DNA from: Synaphobranchus kaupii
Lineage: Eukaryota; Chordata; Actinopteri; Anguilliformes; Synaphobranchidae
Assembly: GCA_029718625.1 (NCBI GenBank)
Contig: CM056377.1
Coordinates: forward strand, 36,222,457-36,286,456
DNA: 64,000 nt
Reading direction: 5' to 3'
Of this stretch, positions 47,225 to 60,200 are shown piece after piece; position 1 is the first letter of the stretch; every line of letters begins with the position of its first letter. The translations under genes and the position numbers were made by a program. Below the pieces are notes generated by a model. It was given only the letters and a program-made list of their open reading frames with translations, was not told where the DNA came from and did no database searches.

Positions 47225-50200
47225 CCGAAGGCTCTCATTTGTTTTTTCTTTTCGTATCATCTCAAATCCAAGGGCGCGAGAGGTTTGGCTTCACCCTTCA
47301 GGATGCAATTTGCGTTATAGCCACAATACATGTAACACCCTGTGAATGAATTCATTTCCACGTGGGTCAGGACTGCAGTTCGCCAGCAAAAGATAAGGGT
47401 ATATTCATAACGCAGATGTCTGCATTTTGCCTCACTGGAATGAAATGACATTCGAGTCATTTCATTGATGGGGACATTCTGTGCAAGCTTCTGTCATTGT
47501 CTGCAGTGGGAATCTTAACACGTGGTGAATTTACAACGGTGCTAGACAAGAATAGCTTTCATAACAATGCCATTTGTGTGACGGTGTTTTAAATTGTACC
47601 CAGATTAGATGTGAATTCATTGGTCTTTTTTTGACTGATGGTTAAGAAAGGTTGTGTGTGCAGATTATGAGCAGTTAAGCAGTCATTCTTGGTCTGTGAA
47701 ATGACGGCTGGCTAGTTATTCTTTTAAGTAGGTCTCAAAAACACTTTGAAATACTATTTTTAAAAGCGTACCTCTTAGGGAAGCTAATGAGTCGGTCCTA
47801 CGCGGCTGCGCAATATGCTCATGAACCAATTTTCCTTTTGCAAAATAAGGAGTAGAAACAAGCTAGAGACCAGCTGCCTCAGCAAACTGTATAAAAGGCA
47901 TCGTCCGCTTGAGACCAGAGGAGACATTGATCGCGGCTCAGTCGTGGGAACAGAGATCAGAGACTTTTTTCTTTTTTTCCTAGCGAGCCGGACCGTCCTT
48001 CAGGGCTCTGTTGCGCTCTGCTCTCCGCGAATTGCTTCTCTCCCCATTAGCCGCCGTTGGGACGGGTTCGCTCTGTTGGCGTTCGCCAGCACGCCCCGGC
48101 GACACATGCAAAAAATAAAAATACAGGTGAAATGCGGTGCCCCCCCGTCTCTTTGCGGGCAGGGTTTCGGACGCCCGGTGAGCCCAATCTCTCCCCGCAA
48201 ACCCAATCTTCCCTCTCATCAGTGTCCGTCCCCACTGTCCATCAGCCCATCAATCAAATCATCACGGGTAATTCCTCGCCTGAGCACCGAACGGTCCGTT
48301 GCGTCCCCGTCCCCCCGCCCCCAGACTCACCTTTAGTCTGACAAATGTGGCGAAGCGGGCTACCCCAGCTGGAAAATGCCCAGGTTGAAAAGGCGTCCCT
48401 CGTCGCCCGTCCGGTCGTTAAGCCGTTCCGCGGCGCGGGGCCGCCGTCCGCTTCGTGTCGCCGCCGGGCCGCGCCCCCGTGGCCGGGCCCCCGCCGGACC
48501 CCGGCATTCCGCCAGGCGGAGAACTCCCTCTTGGCGAATGCGCGGCCCAGGAACCCGGGTCACGTTTCAGCACTTTGAGCGCAGAAAGGGCCCGGGGATA
48601 TTCTCTTCCACATTAGATTTACTCCTCTGACTCATAGGCTGTAATTTAATCGGTGAAAGTATTGGGTTCCTGTTCACTTTCCTCCGGTTCCCATCTCTGC
48701 CTTCCCCCTCTGGGTCAACACGTCCCCAGCACTCCCCCCTCTGTAAGAGTCGCACAAATACCATTCACCAGTTCTCATCAGCGCCGATGGGCGCTCCTTT
48801 TTACCTCTCTTTCTCTCCAACTTTAAAGCCGTTTTTGAAGCTCCGCGCTCTTGCTTTCTTTCCAGATTGTCTGTCTGCCTCCATTCCACTCACAGAACAT
48901 TGCCTGCAAGTGCTTTAACTATACCTGGCCCTTACTATCACAGTCTCCTAGGGCCAACCACGCTGTGAGTGCCTGCCACAATTTGCACTTGTCTGGCTCT
49001 CATGACCTGCCTCCATTTTCCCAGTTTTCTTTCATTTATTTTCTCATTGCAACCAGTTCCGTTTTGCTGACCAAAACCTAGCATCTACTACTGCGGTCAT
49101 GTGACCACATGCTGTTCAGAGCTGCTTCATACTGTAAGCTAATCTTTTTTTCAGCATTTCGCCTTCTCACTAGACAAGATCCACAGCCCACAGTATCCAC
49201 CAATTTAATCATTGAAAAAATCACTGTTTTTTTATACCTGGTTTTCAGAATTTTTATATCTTGTATTAAAGAATAACAGAATTTAATGGTACCCACCTTT
49301 GCCCCCAGTTATCTTCACTTCACAGTATGTGAGATTTGTCCAGTTCTTTAAGTAACAGAGTAGAAATACTGGGAAGTAGATTCAGACAATTGTCAACAAT
49401 TAGCCTTGTCCAGGTTTCTGATTTGTTCCGCTCCAAGGAAACCCTGAGGTCTGTTGTTTTTGTAACACTAGAACACCCACATACATATCATCCTGTGCGG
49501 TCTCTTTCAATGAGATGTTCCACTACCCTGCTGTTGTACGCAATCTCAGCTTCCGCTATGCAGCACTGTCGCACTATTTTAAGGATCAGGGGTGTCATAG
49601 TGGCGGGAATAGTGCTTAATCAGAGCACAATGTTATATTTTCATTATTTGTCTTGAAATGCAAGATTAATTACGTGTCGATAAAAATTCTTAAGGGACCC
49701 CTCCCTAAGCGTCTTCAATAACATGTCAATTTAATTTGGCCTTTAATAAGATGGACAAATACGCATGTAAACATTGTTTGCTGTAGATGTACACAGTATA
49801 ACTTGTTTGTTGTTTCAAGCAGCTTGTACCTGCAACAGTTCTTTGCATATAAATGAGCTTTGGTATAGAGGTTGTATCGAGGAAAACCTGCAATATTTCA
49901 CGGTAGCAATAATGGAAACATTGGGCAAGGGAGGAATCAGACTCTGCCAGGTGGATTTAGAGAACACCTTAGTGAGCTTGTAATGTAACAACACCTGCCT
50001 TCCAAACTGCCTTCTGAAAATCACATAGAAACAACTTCAGCCATTTGCATATTTGAACTACTGAACTATTTGCATTTTGATGTTCCTCTCTGCACAGTAA
50101 ATCAAAATTATTTGCATTTCCTTTTGTACTTTGATGATATTGCTGGGACGTGAGTGAAATTACATTGTGAGCTGAAATGGAGGATACTGAGGAGGAACAG

Positions 50201-50321
50201 CCCAAGCAGAGGAAGCAGAGAGAAAATGGTCAAAAACAAGCCTAGCAATCGTAGCATTGTAACATGGAGCCATTGTGTTCAGCGTCATGTCTTTGACATA
50301 TTACCATTTGACATATCTGTA
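47225..50321. other. Unique non-coding sequence with a CpG-dense block at 48000-48570
   Basis: 48000-48570 is the most GC- and CpG-rich stretch in the window, with local GC around 65-75% at 48400-48520. It is open in several frames on both strands, a consequence of few A/T-rich stops. No exon, domain or initiator was recognised. It could be a CpG island with an unannotated promoter, but no evidence of a transcript can be read from sequence. Confidence 0.4.
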
Positions 50322-50402
50322 ATTATTTCTTAGAATTTGGATGTATGTGTGTGGTTACATACACAATACACACACACATACATCCACATTCTAAGAAATA
50401 AT
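50322..50402. repeat. Near-perfect 81-nt hairpin, 32-bp arms
   Basis: 50322-50353 pairs with 50371-50402 with only one mismatch across 32 positions, around a 17-nt loop. Left arm begins ATTATTTCTTAGAATTTGGA; right arm ends ATTCTAAGAAATAAT. The size suits a pre-microRNA or a tiny palindromic MITE. Near-perfect pairing with a purine/pyrimidine-alternating GTGTGTG stem base near the loop favours a palindromic insertion; no known microRNA seed was recognised. Confidence 0.9.
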
Positions 50403-53400
50403 GATCATTTAAATGCTTGTTACATGTTTTAAAAGTCTGCTTATTTAATTGTTTTTGACCCTGTGTCTGCTGGAAGGCTCTTCTACTCTCTGATAGCTCA
50501 TTGTTGTCGTTTGTGACAGTTGACCTCTTAAACCAGCGCTCTGACAGTTTTATTACTGTGAGTGATTCAGGAGAAAATAAGCAATCCCAGAATAGCAGGA
50601 CAGAAGTGTCCTTGTGCAGATATTTCCTATTCTGGAATATGGAGAAATGAGGAGCAATCTGCAGTGTTAAATTGCTCAATTTGCAAGATAAAGCAGTAAA
50701 GATGACTTTGAAAGTGACCTGACTTTCTGCCAGGCTAAGACTACACAGGCTAGTGGGGGGAGAGGTTGGGGGTGGCGTTTGGAATGTGCCATACCGATTC
50801 ATTTTTCAATACAAAAAAGAAAGTGTTTAAGGGGCAACGTTCACTCATTTGTTTTGACAATTACAGAGACAATTACACCTCTCTGTTTAACCAGCTTCTT
50901 CTTGACTTTTTAAAAATATACATTAAAAATGCATTAAAAAAATACAATAGGTTAAGGGGAACTCATTGGCGTGACTTTTCAGCTTTGAATAGAATTTAAG
51001 CTGCATCCCCTAAAGGGTAGGCAAGGGGTTTATCAGTTTCTCCAGGGGGCCCCGACATTCAGTGTGTCACCGCTGATTTAATTGTACTTTCTGGATGACT
51101 GCATTTCACCTTCACCATTGCTTCTGCTCAGCACAGCCCAGCCCACCTACAACTGTACAATAACACAGACCCAAGACAAAACACACCAGGGATGGTAGTC
51201 CGGTGAATACAGTATCTACTGTCTATGAGCGCAGGTCTAGCCTGCATTTAGCAAGGATTAACCTGAACTGTGCCAACGCAGCTGTTTTCTCTACAGCGTC
51301 TTACTGTATTTGGCTCATTTTTTTTTAAAGCGTACAATATTCTTCTTTTTTCTTTTAATTGCTTCTCAAACTTCCCTCTATAATAATTATGCAAATGATT
51401 TTAGTTCGCGGTAATTCACTTCGTCTTAAATAAATTGGAGATCAATTAGGGGCAATGGCATTAGCATAAACGCTGGAGCCCCAGTGAAGTAACGGCGTGA
51501 GGGGGAATAATAATGCGGGAGCTTAAATGACTGGCTCTTCTCCTTCCGGGGGGTATAGTGGCGCACAACATTTACCAGTCCTCCAGCAATTTGCTCCCAT
51601 GGATCCCGTGAAGGGTAATCCATTCATCAGGGGACTGTTTTTTTTTTTGGCCATTTTAGATAAATGGGGTTTTTGCACTTGCCGCTCCCCCAGCAAGCGA
51701 TTATTCAATACAGCGACGAGTAAAAGCAGCCAAGCAAGCTGGAATACTGTGTGGGTGCAGGACGATTCAAATTTGTTTTCATTAGGTACTTATTTAAGTG
51801 TTTAATGAGCTATCCAATCGAAGGATCACGGGCACGAGCGCTGCCGGTAAAGCGACGAGAGAATGATTCGACAAGGTACAGACAATATGAAATTAAAATG
51901 ATTCGATGGCTATTTCCCTCATTTTCTTCTGAGAGAATAGAAAAATAACATAGCGTCGAAATGGCAGTTTCAAAATCGACTCATTGTTTTAGCTTTTCTC
52001 TAAAAGCCGATATAGTCAATGTTCTCTCTTCTGTTTTGGTGATTCTGCACACAATTTGTTCACCCTCCAGTCCAGTCTACTAAAAGTAGCAATTGTCAAT
52101 TAATAATATACAGCTTGAGACACATTATTTTCTTTTCATTTTTACCGTGACATTCTTCTTGCACTAAAGAGAAATAGCCAATTACTGTTATACTGAAAAG
52201 CTCGATCTGAACGGCAAAGGGATAAGGGTCACAACATATGCTTTATTCAGTCAAAAGCACAGCTAGTGTGAGCTCCATTGCAATGACTTTGAGACATGAA
52301 ACTTTCCTTACAGTATGTAATATGTTTTGTGACAGCGGATGTAAAGGGAATTGTGTGATCTCCAATTAATTTCACCGTGCATTGAATCTTTATGGCATTC
52401 TGTCGTGACGAATACCACATCCCTCTTAATTTACCCATGAGCAGTCAAGTGCTGTGTATGTTAGCAAGGGATCTGAATGCAGTTTATTATCTTATCGCCC
52501 CCCTCCACAGTCTTTCCAATCATGCCCAGACTGTTAGTGTTTACTTTGACGATCTACCGCAGTTGTTCATCGTGGATTTAATCACCACAGAGAAAATGCA
52601 TCGAAAGCTGTAGTCAAAGCAGCCCTAAGGGTGGTATTATTACATAATCTCCCAACAGGAATGGAGACCTTCTCCTTCGATGGCTCACGTGTTGCCTCAT
52701 CACTTTAGTATCCCACGATCCTGATTGAAGTGAGTCGGTTACTTAATCAGCATACCGATGCTTGTTTTACAGAATGAGAACTCTTATGTCTGCATACACT
52801 GGTCTGGGTGGCACAGTGGGGTCTGTCCGTCTGCTGAGCTACTCCACCTGTGGTAGGAGTGACTGCCATACTGCTTTCTAAAAAAAACACACTCATTTGG
52901 CCCAAACAGTCATGTAGACCGAGTTGTTTCCTTAGTGTCTCACTTTTATGCCATGGGGTATTACTTGGTTTGGGGAGTTAATAATGCTCCGCTACATTTT
53001 GTTCCCCTCCGCCGAAGCAACTCATTCTCTTAAGCCCATGGCCCCTGAGCCTATGGTTCCAGAATAAAGATTTACCGAAAGCAAAAGGTATTCCTCCAAG
53101 ATTTTAACTCGGATAATATTGCATGGTAAAAACCAGTGAACTTAGGCTATACTGTAAATGTATGTCTTCAGCGTTGATGAAATGATTTCCTCAATAGAAG
53201 CTCAATCTGCGGCTATCCTTTGGCTCTTGTCCTTTGTTATTGTTGGCCCGTGTTCCTGCCAAGTCTTCAGATTTACAGAAACACTTTCTTGCTTTGCGTT
53301 CCAATCTTTCCTTTCCTGTGTGTATAGTGTGTGCCAAATCTGCTGGATAAAATGGACATCTAAAACAGACTGAAAGATACCATATTACAGTTACTGTAAA

Positions 53401-55379
53401 ACACCTGTCATGTTTTACACATTGCCTCCTCATACAAATCAGCAATGGCCATGATTGCACCAGCTTTCAGAGATCTGTATTTTCAAAATGCAGGCCACAA
53501 AACCTTTGTCTAATTTCACCTGTGGTTTAAACAAACATTTAATAAACTGGTTAGTTTACTAGCCTTAAATGTGGGATTATGGACTAGTTAGCTAGCCACT
53601 TCAGCTAGCTGTCATACCTTGCTACTGTTAGCTAGACAATTTACAGAAGGGATGAGACCACATCTTTTTGTTCATTTATTAATAAAATGGGGTAACTTGT
53701 AAGATTAACATGATGGTGGCTAGGTGGCAGTTAAGTTTATGTAAGTTGTCAGTTGATTAGCTTGCTAAGTATTCTGTAATGAGATAGCTAGCCAACTGTC
53801 TTACAGGTGTTGGCTGCATCAAATCACAAAATCATGTTCTGGCACTGGCCAAATGTTCAGCTTTCAACTGATCGGTGTGCTTGTTTTGTTTACATTTTGC
53901 CCATCAAGAAAAGAGTGCAACTTGTGTGCTAGTCAGCTGATCAATCAACAATTGTTTCTGTTGTTGTCAGTGGCTAGAGATACCATGTCATGTGTTCATT
54001 TAGTATTTCTAATATGTTAATGCAAGCCACTTTAATCCCTCTGTTTCCTAGTTTATTGTACACTCAGAATATTACAAATTCGCACAGGTTATGTTCATCA
54101 ATATAGACCTGCCTCAACTTGAAACTGAATGTGATCAATACACCTGTTTTCAGTGCACAGCACACATTTGTTTTCTGTGTTCACATTACGTTCTTCAGTA
54201 AGAAAATGTTGATTCCTGAATCCTAACTAATGCAACCTCAGAATGAGGACCAGGATATTTTGCATATATATTGTAATTTCGGAAGAGAAATATGATAGAG
54301 GAAGTTTCCATTCGTGGTGGAAGAGTTATGAAGCCTCACATCATACTTCAGTGTAGGTTTGCTAGTGATCTAGTTAGTGATGATCACCACAAGATTTTCA
54401 GAATGTGGGTTGCAAAAGTGTAGACATCTCAGCACAGTAACTTGACTGCACATGTTCTAACTTGCTTTTTGAACAACTCATCATAGCCATTTTCAAACCT
54501 ACTTTTCTCTCCTGTGGTTTGATGTTATATTCGTATATAAAACTGATTTTTTATTTACTTTCTTCCCTCAGTATGGATGAACGTACAGTATATATGAAAG
54601 TATTGGATTGTTGCTTCTTTCACCTTGAAATATAATGCATGGTATTTACACCTTTGAATTCTGATTTTATTTATTTGATGATAAATGGCTAAATCTACAA
54701 AAAATAAAATATCTTCTCCATGTAATTGCTAGCTTGTACTACGAAGTATGAGTTTCAGTATATCCTTTGGTAACCAAAAGGTCTCGAAGCCTGTTTTGTT
54801 TTAAAAGTACAGTAAGTCTTTGATCAACTTTTAGACAGATTTTTTAAGTTAATAGGGATCCTTCTTATGTTTCATGCATATGCATGCTACTTTCAATGCT
54901 GCCGACCTTTCAGAATGAAGGCCATAATTATTAATAAACCATTATCTATAAACCACTTTGCATATTGTAACTTTAACATATGTGCCATTTCATCATCAAC
55001 ATTGTTTGGGAGCCAAGAACAGTTTGTAACCTCAAGGAATTCACTCCCTTTTATTCAATACAGGTTTTTTTTAAAAATGTGGTCCTCTTGGTGAAATGAA
55101 GCTCGAGTCACACATTTGTTGAACACCACTGATGCAGATCATTTTAGAGTAAACATTGTGCATCACTTAGTTTATCTCTGTGCGGTGTCTTGATCTGACA
55201 GCACATCGTGTTCGGCTGCCAGCTCTCTGTCATTCTCTGGTTTGGGAGGGACCCAGAACTGAAGCGGCGTTTAACCTCTGGAAAGGAGCGAGTAGACGGA
55301 GGAGGGCAGTGAATCTGAATGCGCGTAAATCTCCACGGTAAACAGACAAGACGGACAGCCTGCTGACGGCTGCCAAACG

Positions 55380-55640
55380 GGCTCAGTTACCCTGGGCTTT
55401 GAGTCTTGGGTTGCCAGGCTGGACGTGCCGTCAGCCGGGCGACAAAAAAAAGAGGTGACATGCCGCTCAGCCGTCCGGCCAGCCGCCCTGACCGCCGCGC
55501 CGCCCTACTGGACACGAAGGTGACCGCTGTGCGGTCGCTCCCGACGACGCGAGCTTGCGCCCAGCGAGCGAGCGTGACTGTCGCCTGGCTAACGGAGGCC
55601 GTGACGCTCGGCTGCACATTGATAGACAGGTGCTGGATCC
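55380..55640. other. CpG-dense block
   Basis: A high density of CG dinucleotides (GCCGTCCGG, CCGCCGCGCCG, CGACGACGCGAG) is set sharply between AT-rich flanks. It is a candidate CpG island or GC-rich regulatory element. No exon can be defined. Confidence 0.35.
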
Positions 55641-57350
55641 AGAGTCTGCTGACCTTCTGTGGTGGAATGAACACCGTTCACTTGAACACCACCATCTATC
55701 TGAAGGCCTCTCTTAATAAGTACTGTAGGCAGATTACATTTCTTTTAAATGCAGCCATTATGCAAACTACTGTGCTGTTAAAGACATTCAAGAGCCATCA
55801 CGGACCTGTAGCGTCACTTCACTTTCTTCAAAATTGCATGCATTTCCTTTTTGGAGGTCTTTACCATCCTTAAACACAGGTAATGAAATACGGGGTAAAC
55901 GCTTAAAAGGATCGTATTCATGAGGCCAATCAGCGGCTCACAGGAACGCAGACCATCTGGAAATGCAATTAGAATTCTCACTGGGCTTACGAGAACAGAA
56001 GCAGCAGTGTGACTCTCCGGGCGTTTAAGAGGATGTGCGCCGAAAGCCACTTATTTCATCAAGCCGCAGATTTGCGGGACTCCGCGGCGTGTTCGACAAC
56101 GGCGCGGCTGTGCGAGGGAGCGCGGTGGCGTGACCCCTCTTGGATTAGTCGCCCTCCAGATGTCACCGTATCGGCCGCGTGTATCGCTTTCCCAGGGAGA
56201 GACGGGCCGCTGACAGAATGGGACCAGTCAGGGGCCTGGATGAGCTCACGTCTGTTTTAATTGAGTTTTACTGTGACGGCCGCCGGCCTCAGCCTCTCCG
56301 CCAGCTCAGTGTAATGGTCTGAACAAGAGGCCGCGGTAACGGAACACCGCGATATCACCTTTTTGCGCCGGGTCAAGAATAAGACACTCCAATCAGCAAT
56401 CAGGAAAAGGTCTTTGTAAGTGAGAACACCCTAGCGCCCCCAGCCCGGAGGCCTGAGGCAGCGAAACGGAAGAGGGGGGGGAATGAGAGGAACAAGCGCT
56501 AGAGGCCCAAAGCAACGATACATAGCTGGAGCCTGTTAACACCTGCCTTCCACGTTATAGTGTAGCCTATATACTATGCAGTGCGTGGTCATTATCACCT
56601 CTCGGTATACAGGTACATGCGGAAATGAAAAGCTCTTCGAAAATGCCAAAAGTGTTATCCAAATATTTCTCATTTGTGAGGGCTGATACTTCCGGAAGAA
56701 TCTAAAGAGTAATGAGCCACTGTACCAGACATATTACCTTGATTGGACAAATGAGTTTTATTAATGTGTTTTTTATACCAGTTGGACACAGTCTCTTAAC
56801 TGGCCCACAGAGAACTCCATTAAATTGCCCTTATGCTTTTATTATGCAACTGTGGCTTCATCTGTTCCTTCTCCCAGCCGCTCCGCCGAGGCTCTCTGTA
56901 CAGAAAAGAATGAGAAAGTTCCAGATATTGACGCATTAGCTGGACTCAGTCGCACCCTTTCAGGGGATGACTATGGCGATGCCCCATCGGTCTCGCAGCG
57001 GGGTGAAAGATGTGCCGCTGGTGTAAACAGCCTTTTAATGGGGCTCTTGTCCATGTGTATGATTGTATATGCACATGAGTTACCTTTCGGGGCAAAAGGC
57101 CAAGCGCATCAGCCCCGGTGCCGGGGCAGGCTCTCAGACTCCGCCGCGCCGCGAGAACGAGTCCCTTTCCCAGCTGATACTGTTCATTAATCACCCTTTC
57201 AGCGCAATAAGTCGCTATTGATCCCGGCAGACTGAAACGATGTCCTCAGCACTGACACGGACATTGATTTTGTCATTACGGGAAGGAGGAAATCAGTTTA
57301 TGGATGCCACGAGGGATGAAATGGCGCATTAAGCTTTCTATTGCACTCGA

Positions 57351-57368
57351 GGGGGGGGGGGGGGGGGG
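57351..57368 (+). repeat. Poly(G) run of 18
   Basis: Pure run of 18 G; length is probably unreliable. Confidence 0.95.
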
Positions 57369-58436
57369 ACCGATGTCAGGCGGCTTCCACAGGCAGTTCT
57401 GCCAGACTCGGGACTGAGGGCATGGGGGGAAAGGCGAAGGGGTGCAAGCGAAGGGTTAAACCTCCTCTGTCCACGGCGCCTCCTCGCACTTCATTAGCGC
57501 GCGCGGTTCCAAGCGGACGGAGACTTCAACCGCAAAGTGGCACGTGCAGAACTTTGAGTACACAACTGTTAAGAAAATGTGACTTTTCCCCATTGTCACA
57601 CACAAGCAAATCACAGCGTGGCCTAAGTAGCGAAATTAAGCAAGTAGCGTAATTACTCCCGGTTCGGCGATATGATTGAATTCCTCCGGTCATTTCAACG
57701 CCGCGATTAAAATAAGTTTTGAATAGTTTTAAACGAGTTTTCCCATAAGTTCAGGGTTGATTGCTCCAGCAGCACAGCAGTATATAAATTGCGATGTGAG
57801 AAGAGGCCAAGTCATCTTCAGAGCAAGACTCATTAAGGGAGCGGCTAACTCAAAAAGCAGAAATAATTCATCCTCAACAAGAGGACTGACACTTCTGCTT
57901 GGCCTGGGGGTCACTCCCATCAGCGCGGCAACATGGCATGTTGTTGTGAATGGAGGTGCGGCTGCATCGGATTTATGTTTAATTAGTCAAACGGGCGATA
58001 TCAGAAAACGAAAAACAAATCCAGTGGCACTCAATACGACTGCCTTGGCACATACATTTTCAGCATACTCTAAGAGCACTGTGGTACATACATTGTCATG
58101 GCTATGTATGACAGCAGATCCCCTCGTCAAGATCCCATCTGTTCTGTACTGTACGTTCAGACTCTGCAGAGTTCACAGTGGATGTTGCGTGCCACCTGAA
58201 CAGGAACATCTTTTGCAACAGCACTGCCGTTGGATTTCATTGCTTACTTTCGGCAGAATGCTTTTTTGTTTTAACGTCTTGTGAAATAGAAAGAAAGCAG
58301 AGGGAAAGAACGGGAGCTCCTATTGATTGTAGTGTTGGAAATGTTATAAGACCTTATGAATATAATATGAGGACATGAAATGTGAGACATACTTTAGGAT
58401 CCCTTCAGGGCTAGACGTGCAGTAACAGTGCTTGTC

Positions 58437-58525
58437 CGTGTGTGTGTCTTTGTGTGTGTGTGTATCGTGCACATGTTTGTGTGTGCGTGCGTGTGTGTGT
58501 GTGTATGTGTTTGTTTGCATGTGTG
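58437..58525. repeat. Imperfect (GT)n repeat
   Basis: GT/TG-rich stretch with interruptions by C, A and TTT. It explains the His/Thr-rich minus-strand frames in this place. Confidence 0.92.
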
Positions 58526-59599
58526 TGCACGCATGCCTGAGGACTTTGAATACATACGCTAGTGCTCCAAAACTCTGAAATGTACTTAATGATTTTATTT
58601 TGAGAATAAGGCAAAAAGTGCTTTTTTCCCCATACATTTCTGTAACGCTGCAGCTGGCACACTGCACACTGACTTTTTACATCAAAGCACACTTTTCACT
58701 TGGACCTTACATTCCACAAAGTATCTGGATGTCAGTGCAACTAATGACACAGTGTGATGACCTCTGAGTATTGCGGGAGTTTTTTAACGTCGTGTCTGGG
58801 TGGTCTGGCATCTCTGAGCTGGACTCAAATGAAGACGGCATACTGTAAGCTATCTCTTAAACTGAGCCTGAAAACAGTGGAGTTTTTTTAAACATAGAAC
58901 TGTTTAAGTTCCAATATACCCTTGACTCAATATAGATTTCAAGTTGTGTGCAGCACAGTGCATATAATGCAGGCTTGGGGTCTTACAATTCCCATCTGGA
59001 CCATATCAGGCCTGAAACTATATTCTTTATGTGTCCTAGGGATGCCTTTTCTCACAGATGTAAATTAGATTATAGAAAAGATGCATTGACTGAAAGAGAT
59101 GACATTTCAGTCATCTCTTTCAATTGCTCTATACCTAAATATCTTTCTTAGCTAATCTGTTTTGGAAATCTCCGGAGCGGTGCGGATTCTTACACCCAAA
59201 AAAGGAAGGTTTCTGGATCTCTTTCATGCCACGCTCGTAATGCCATGCCATGCTGAATCCACTTTGACAAAATGTCAGTGAGCTCATCCTGAATTGAACG
59301 TCTCAGGTTGGCTACTTCACTGAACCGTGGAGTCGAGAGATAAGTGCTCTCAGCACTGGCTAGTAATTTTCCAACAGTTCAGCTACGTAGAGAAATTTCC
59401 ACTGTTTGCTTGTCCTGGCTAAAACCTCTCTGTGCCCAATGAAAGGTAAATTGCACAGTTGTGTAGATGTCATTCAATCCAAGTCGTGTCTCTAGAATTT
59501 TGCTTTCCACTATTGTTCCGTGTGAGGCTCCAATGTTCACCCTGCAAGAATCTAGCTGTGTCTTTGAGTGGGAGAGTGTTTTGGTACAAGGTATTCCAG

Positions 59600-60200
59600 A
59601 TTGATACGATACTATATGATACTACTTTATTTATCCCCTTGGGGAAATTTCTTACAGGGCAGATCAGCAAAGCACATAACATATAATACTATGTAATGGT
59701 TCACGTTTAACATACACACATAACATACACAAAATTACATAAAATGAGATAAGAAATATAGAGTACATTTCTTTTTGTTTTTCTATTTAAAAATAGGAGT
59801 AGATTCATTAGCGACATAGACGATGGCCAAGAGGGAGGAATTCAAACTGTGAGTGTAGAGCACGTGTATAATCGTCCATGATGTTGTGGGCTTTGTTTGT
59901 TGTCTGTTGGTTTTAAAACGATGAGAGAGCTCTGAGGGGTGTGCCGATTATTTTTGAGGAGGTGTTAATGACGGACTGGAGGCGATATTTATTTTTTGAC
60001 AGTGAGGGATTGAAACCAGCATGTGAATGAGAATGAGAGGATGCTCTCAATGAAAGCACCGTAAAAAGGTTGTCGTGATAGTCTTGTTTACTCCAAATTA
60101 ATTCCGTTTTCCGAGAAAGTATTGTTGTGTTTTCCTGATGATAGCCTCTGTGTTCTCCTGAAATTTGAGCTTCATCACAGTGGAATAGCGCAGTTCTATT
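59600..60200 (-). mobile_element. Probable LINE 3' region, reverse orientation
   Basis: GATACTACTTTATTTATCCC followed by CTTGGGGAAATTTC is the reversed tail of an L2/CR1-like fish LINE (on the minus strand GAAATTTCCCCAAGGGGATA then AATAAAGTA). The following 550 bp, with phrases such as GAGAGAGCTCTGAGGGGTGTG, looks like the adjoining decayed untranslated or C-terminal coding region. No intact reverse-transcriptase motif can be read. The outer boundary is approximate. Confidence 0.5.

Larger units (their letters stand above)
50403..59599. other. Unique non-coding sequence
   Basis: No gene recognised. AT-rich, ordinary-looking sequence fills 52650-55150. Complex, regulatory-looking sequence with TAAT/ATTA sites occupies 51300-51950, 56000-56400 and 56900-57950. 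CpG-dense sequence at 55380-55640 is open for 155 codons on the plus strand (55406-55873), and 57757-58284 is open for 175 codons; neither shows a domain or coding-like repeats, and I treat both as chance. Confidence 0.4.

Noticed and set aside
47815..48336. 173-codon open frame in the CpG-dense block
   Set aside because: GC-rich DNA has few stops, both strands are open here, and no domain is visible.
57757..58284. 175-codon plus-strand open frame
   Set aside because: No recognisable motif or coding signature, and the end is AT-rich and low in codon bias; treated as chance.
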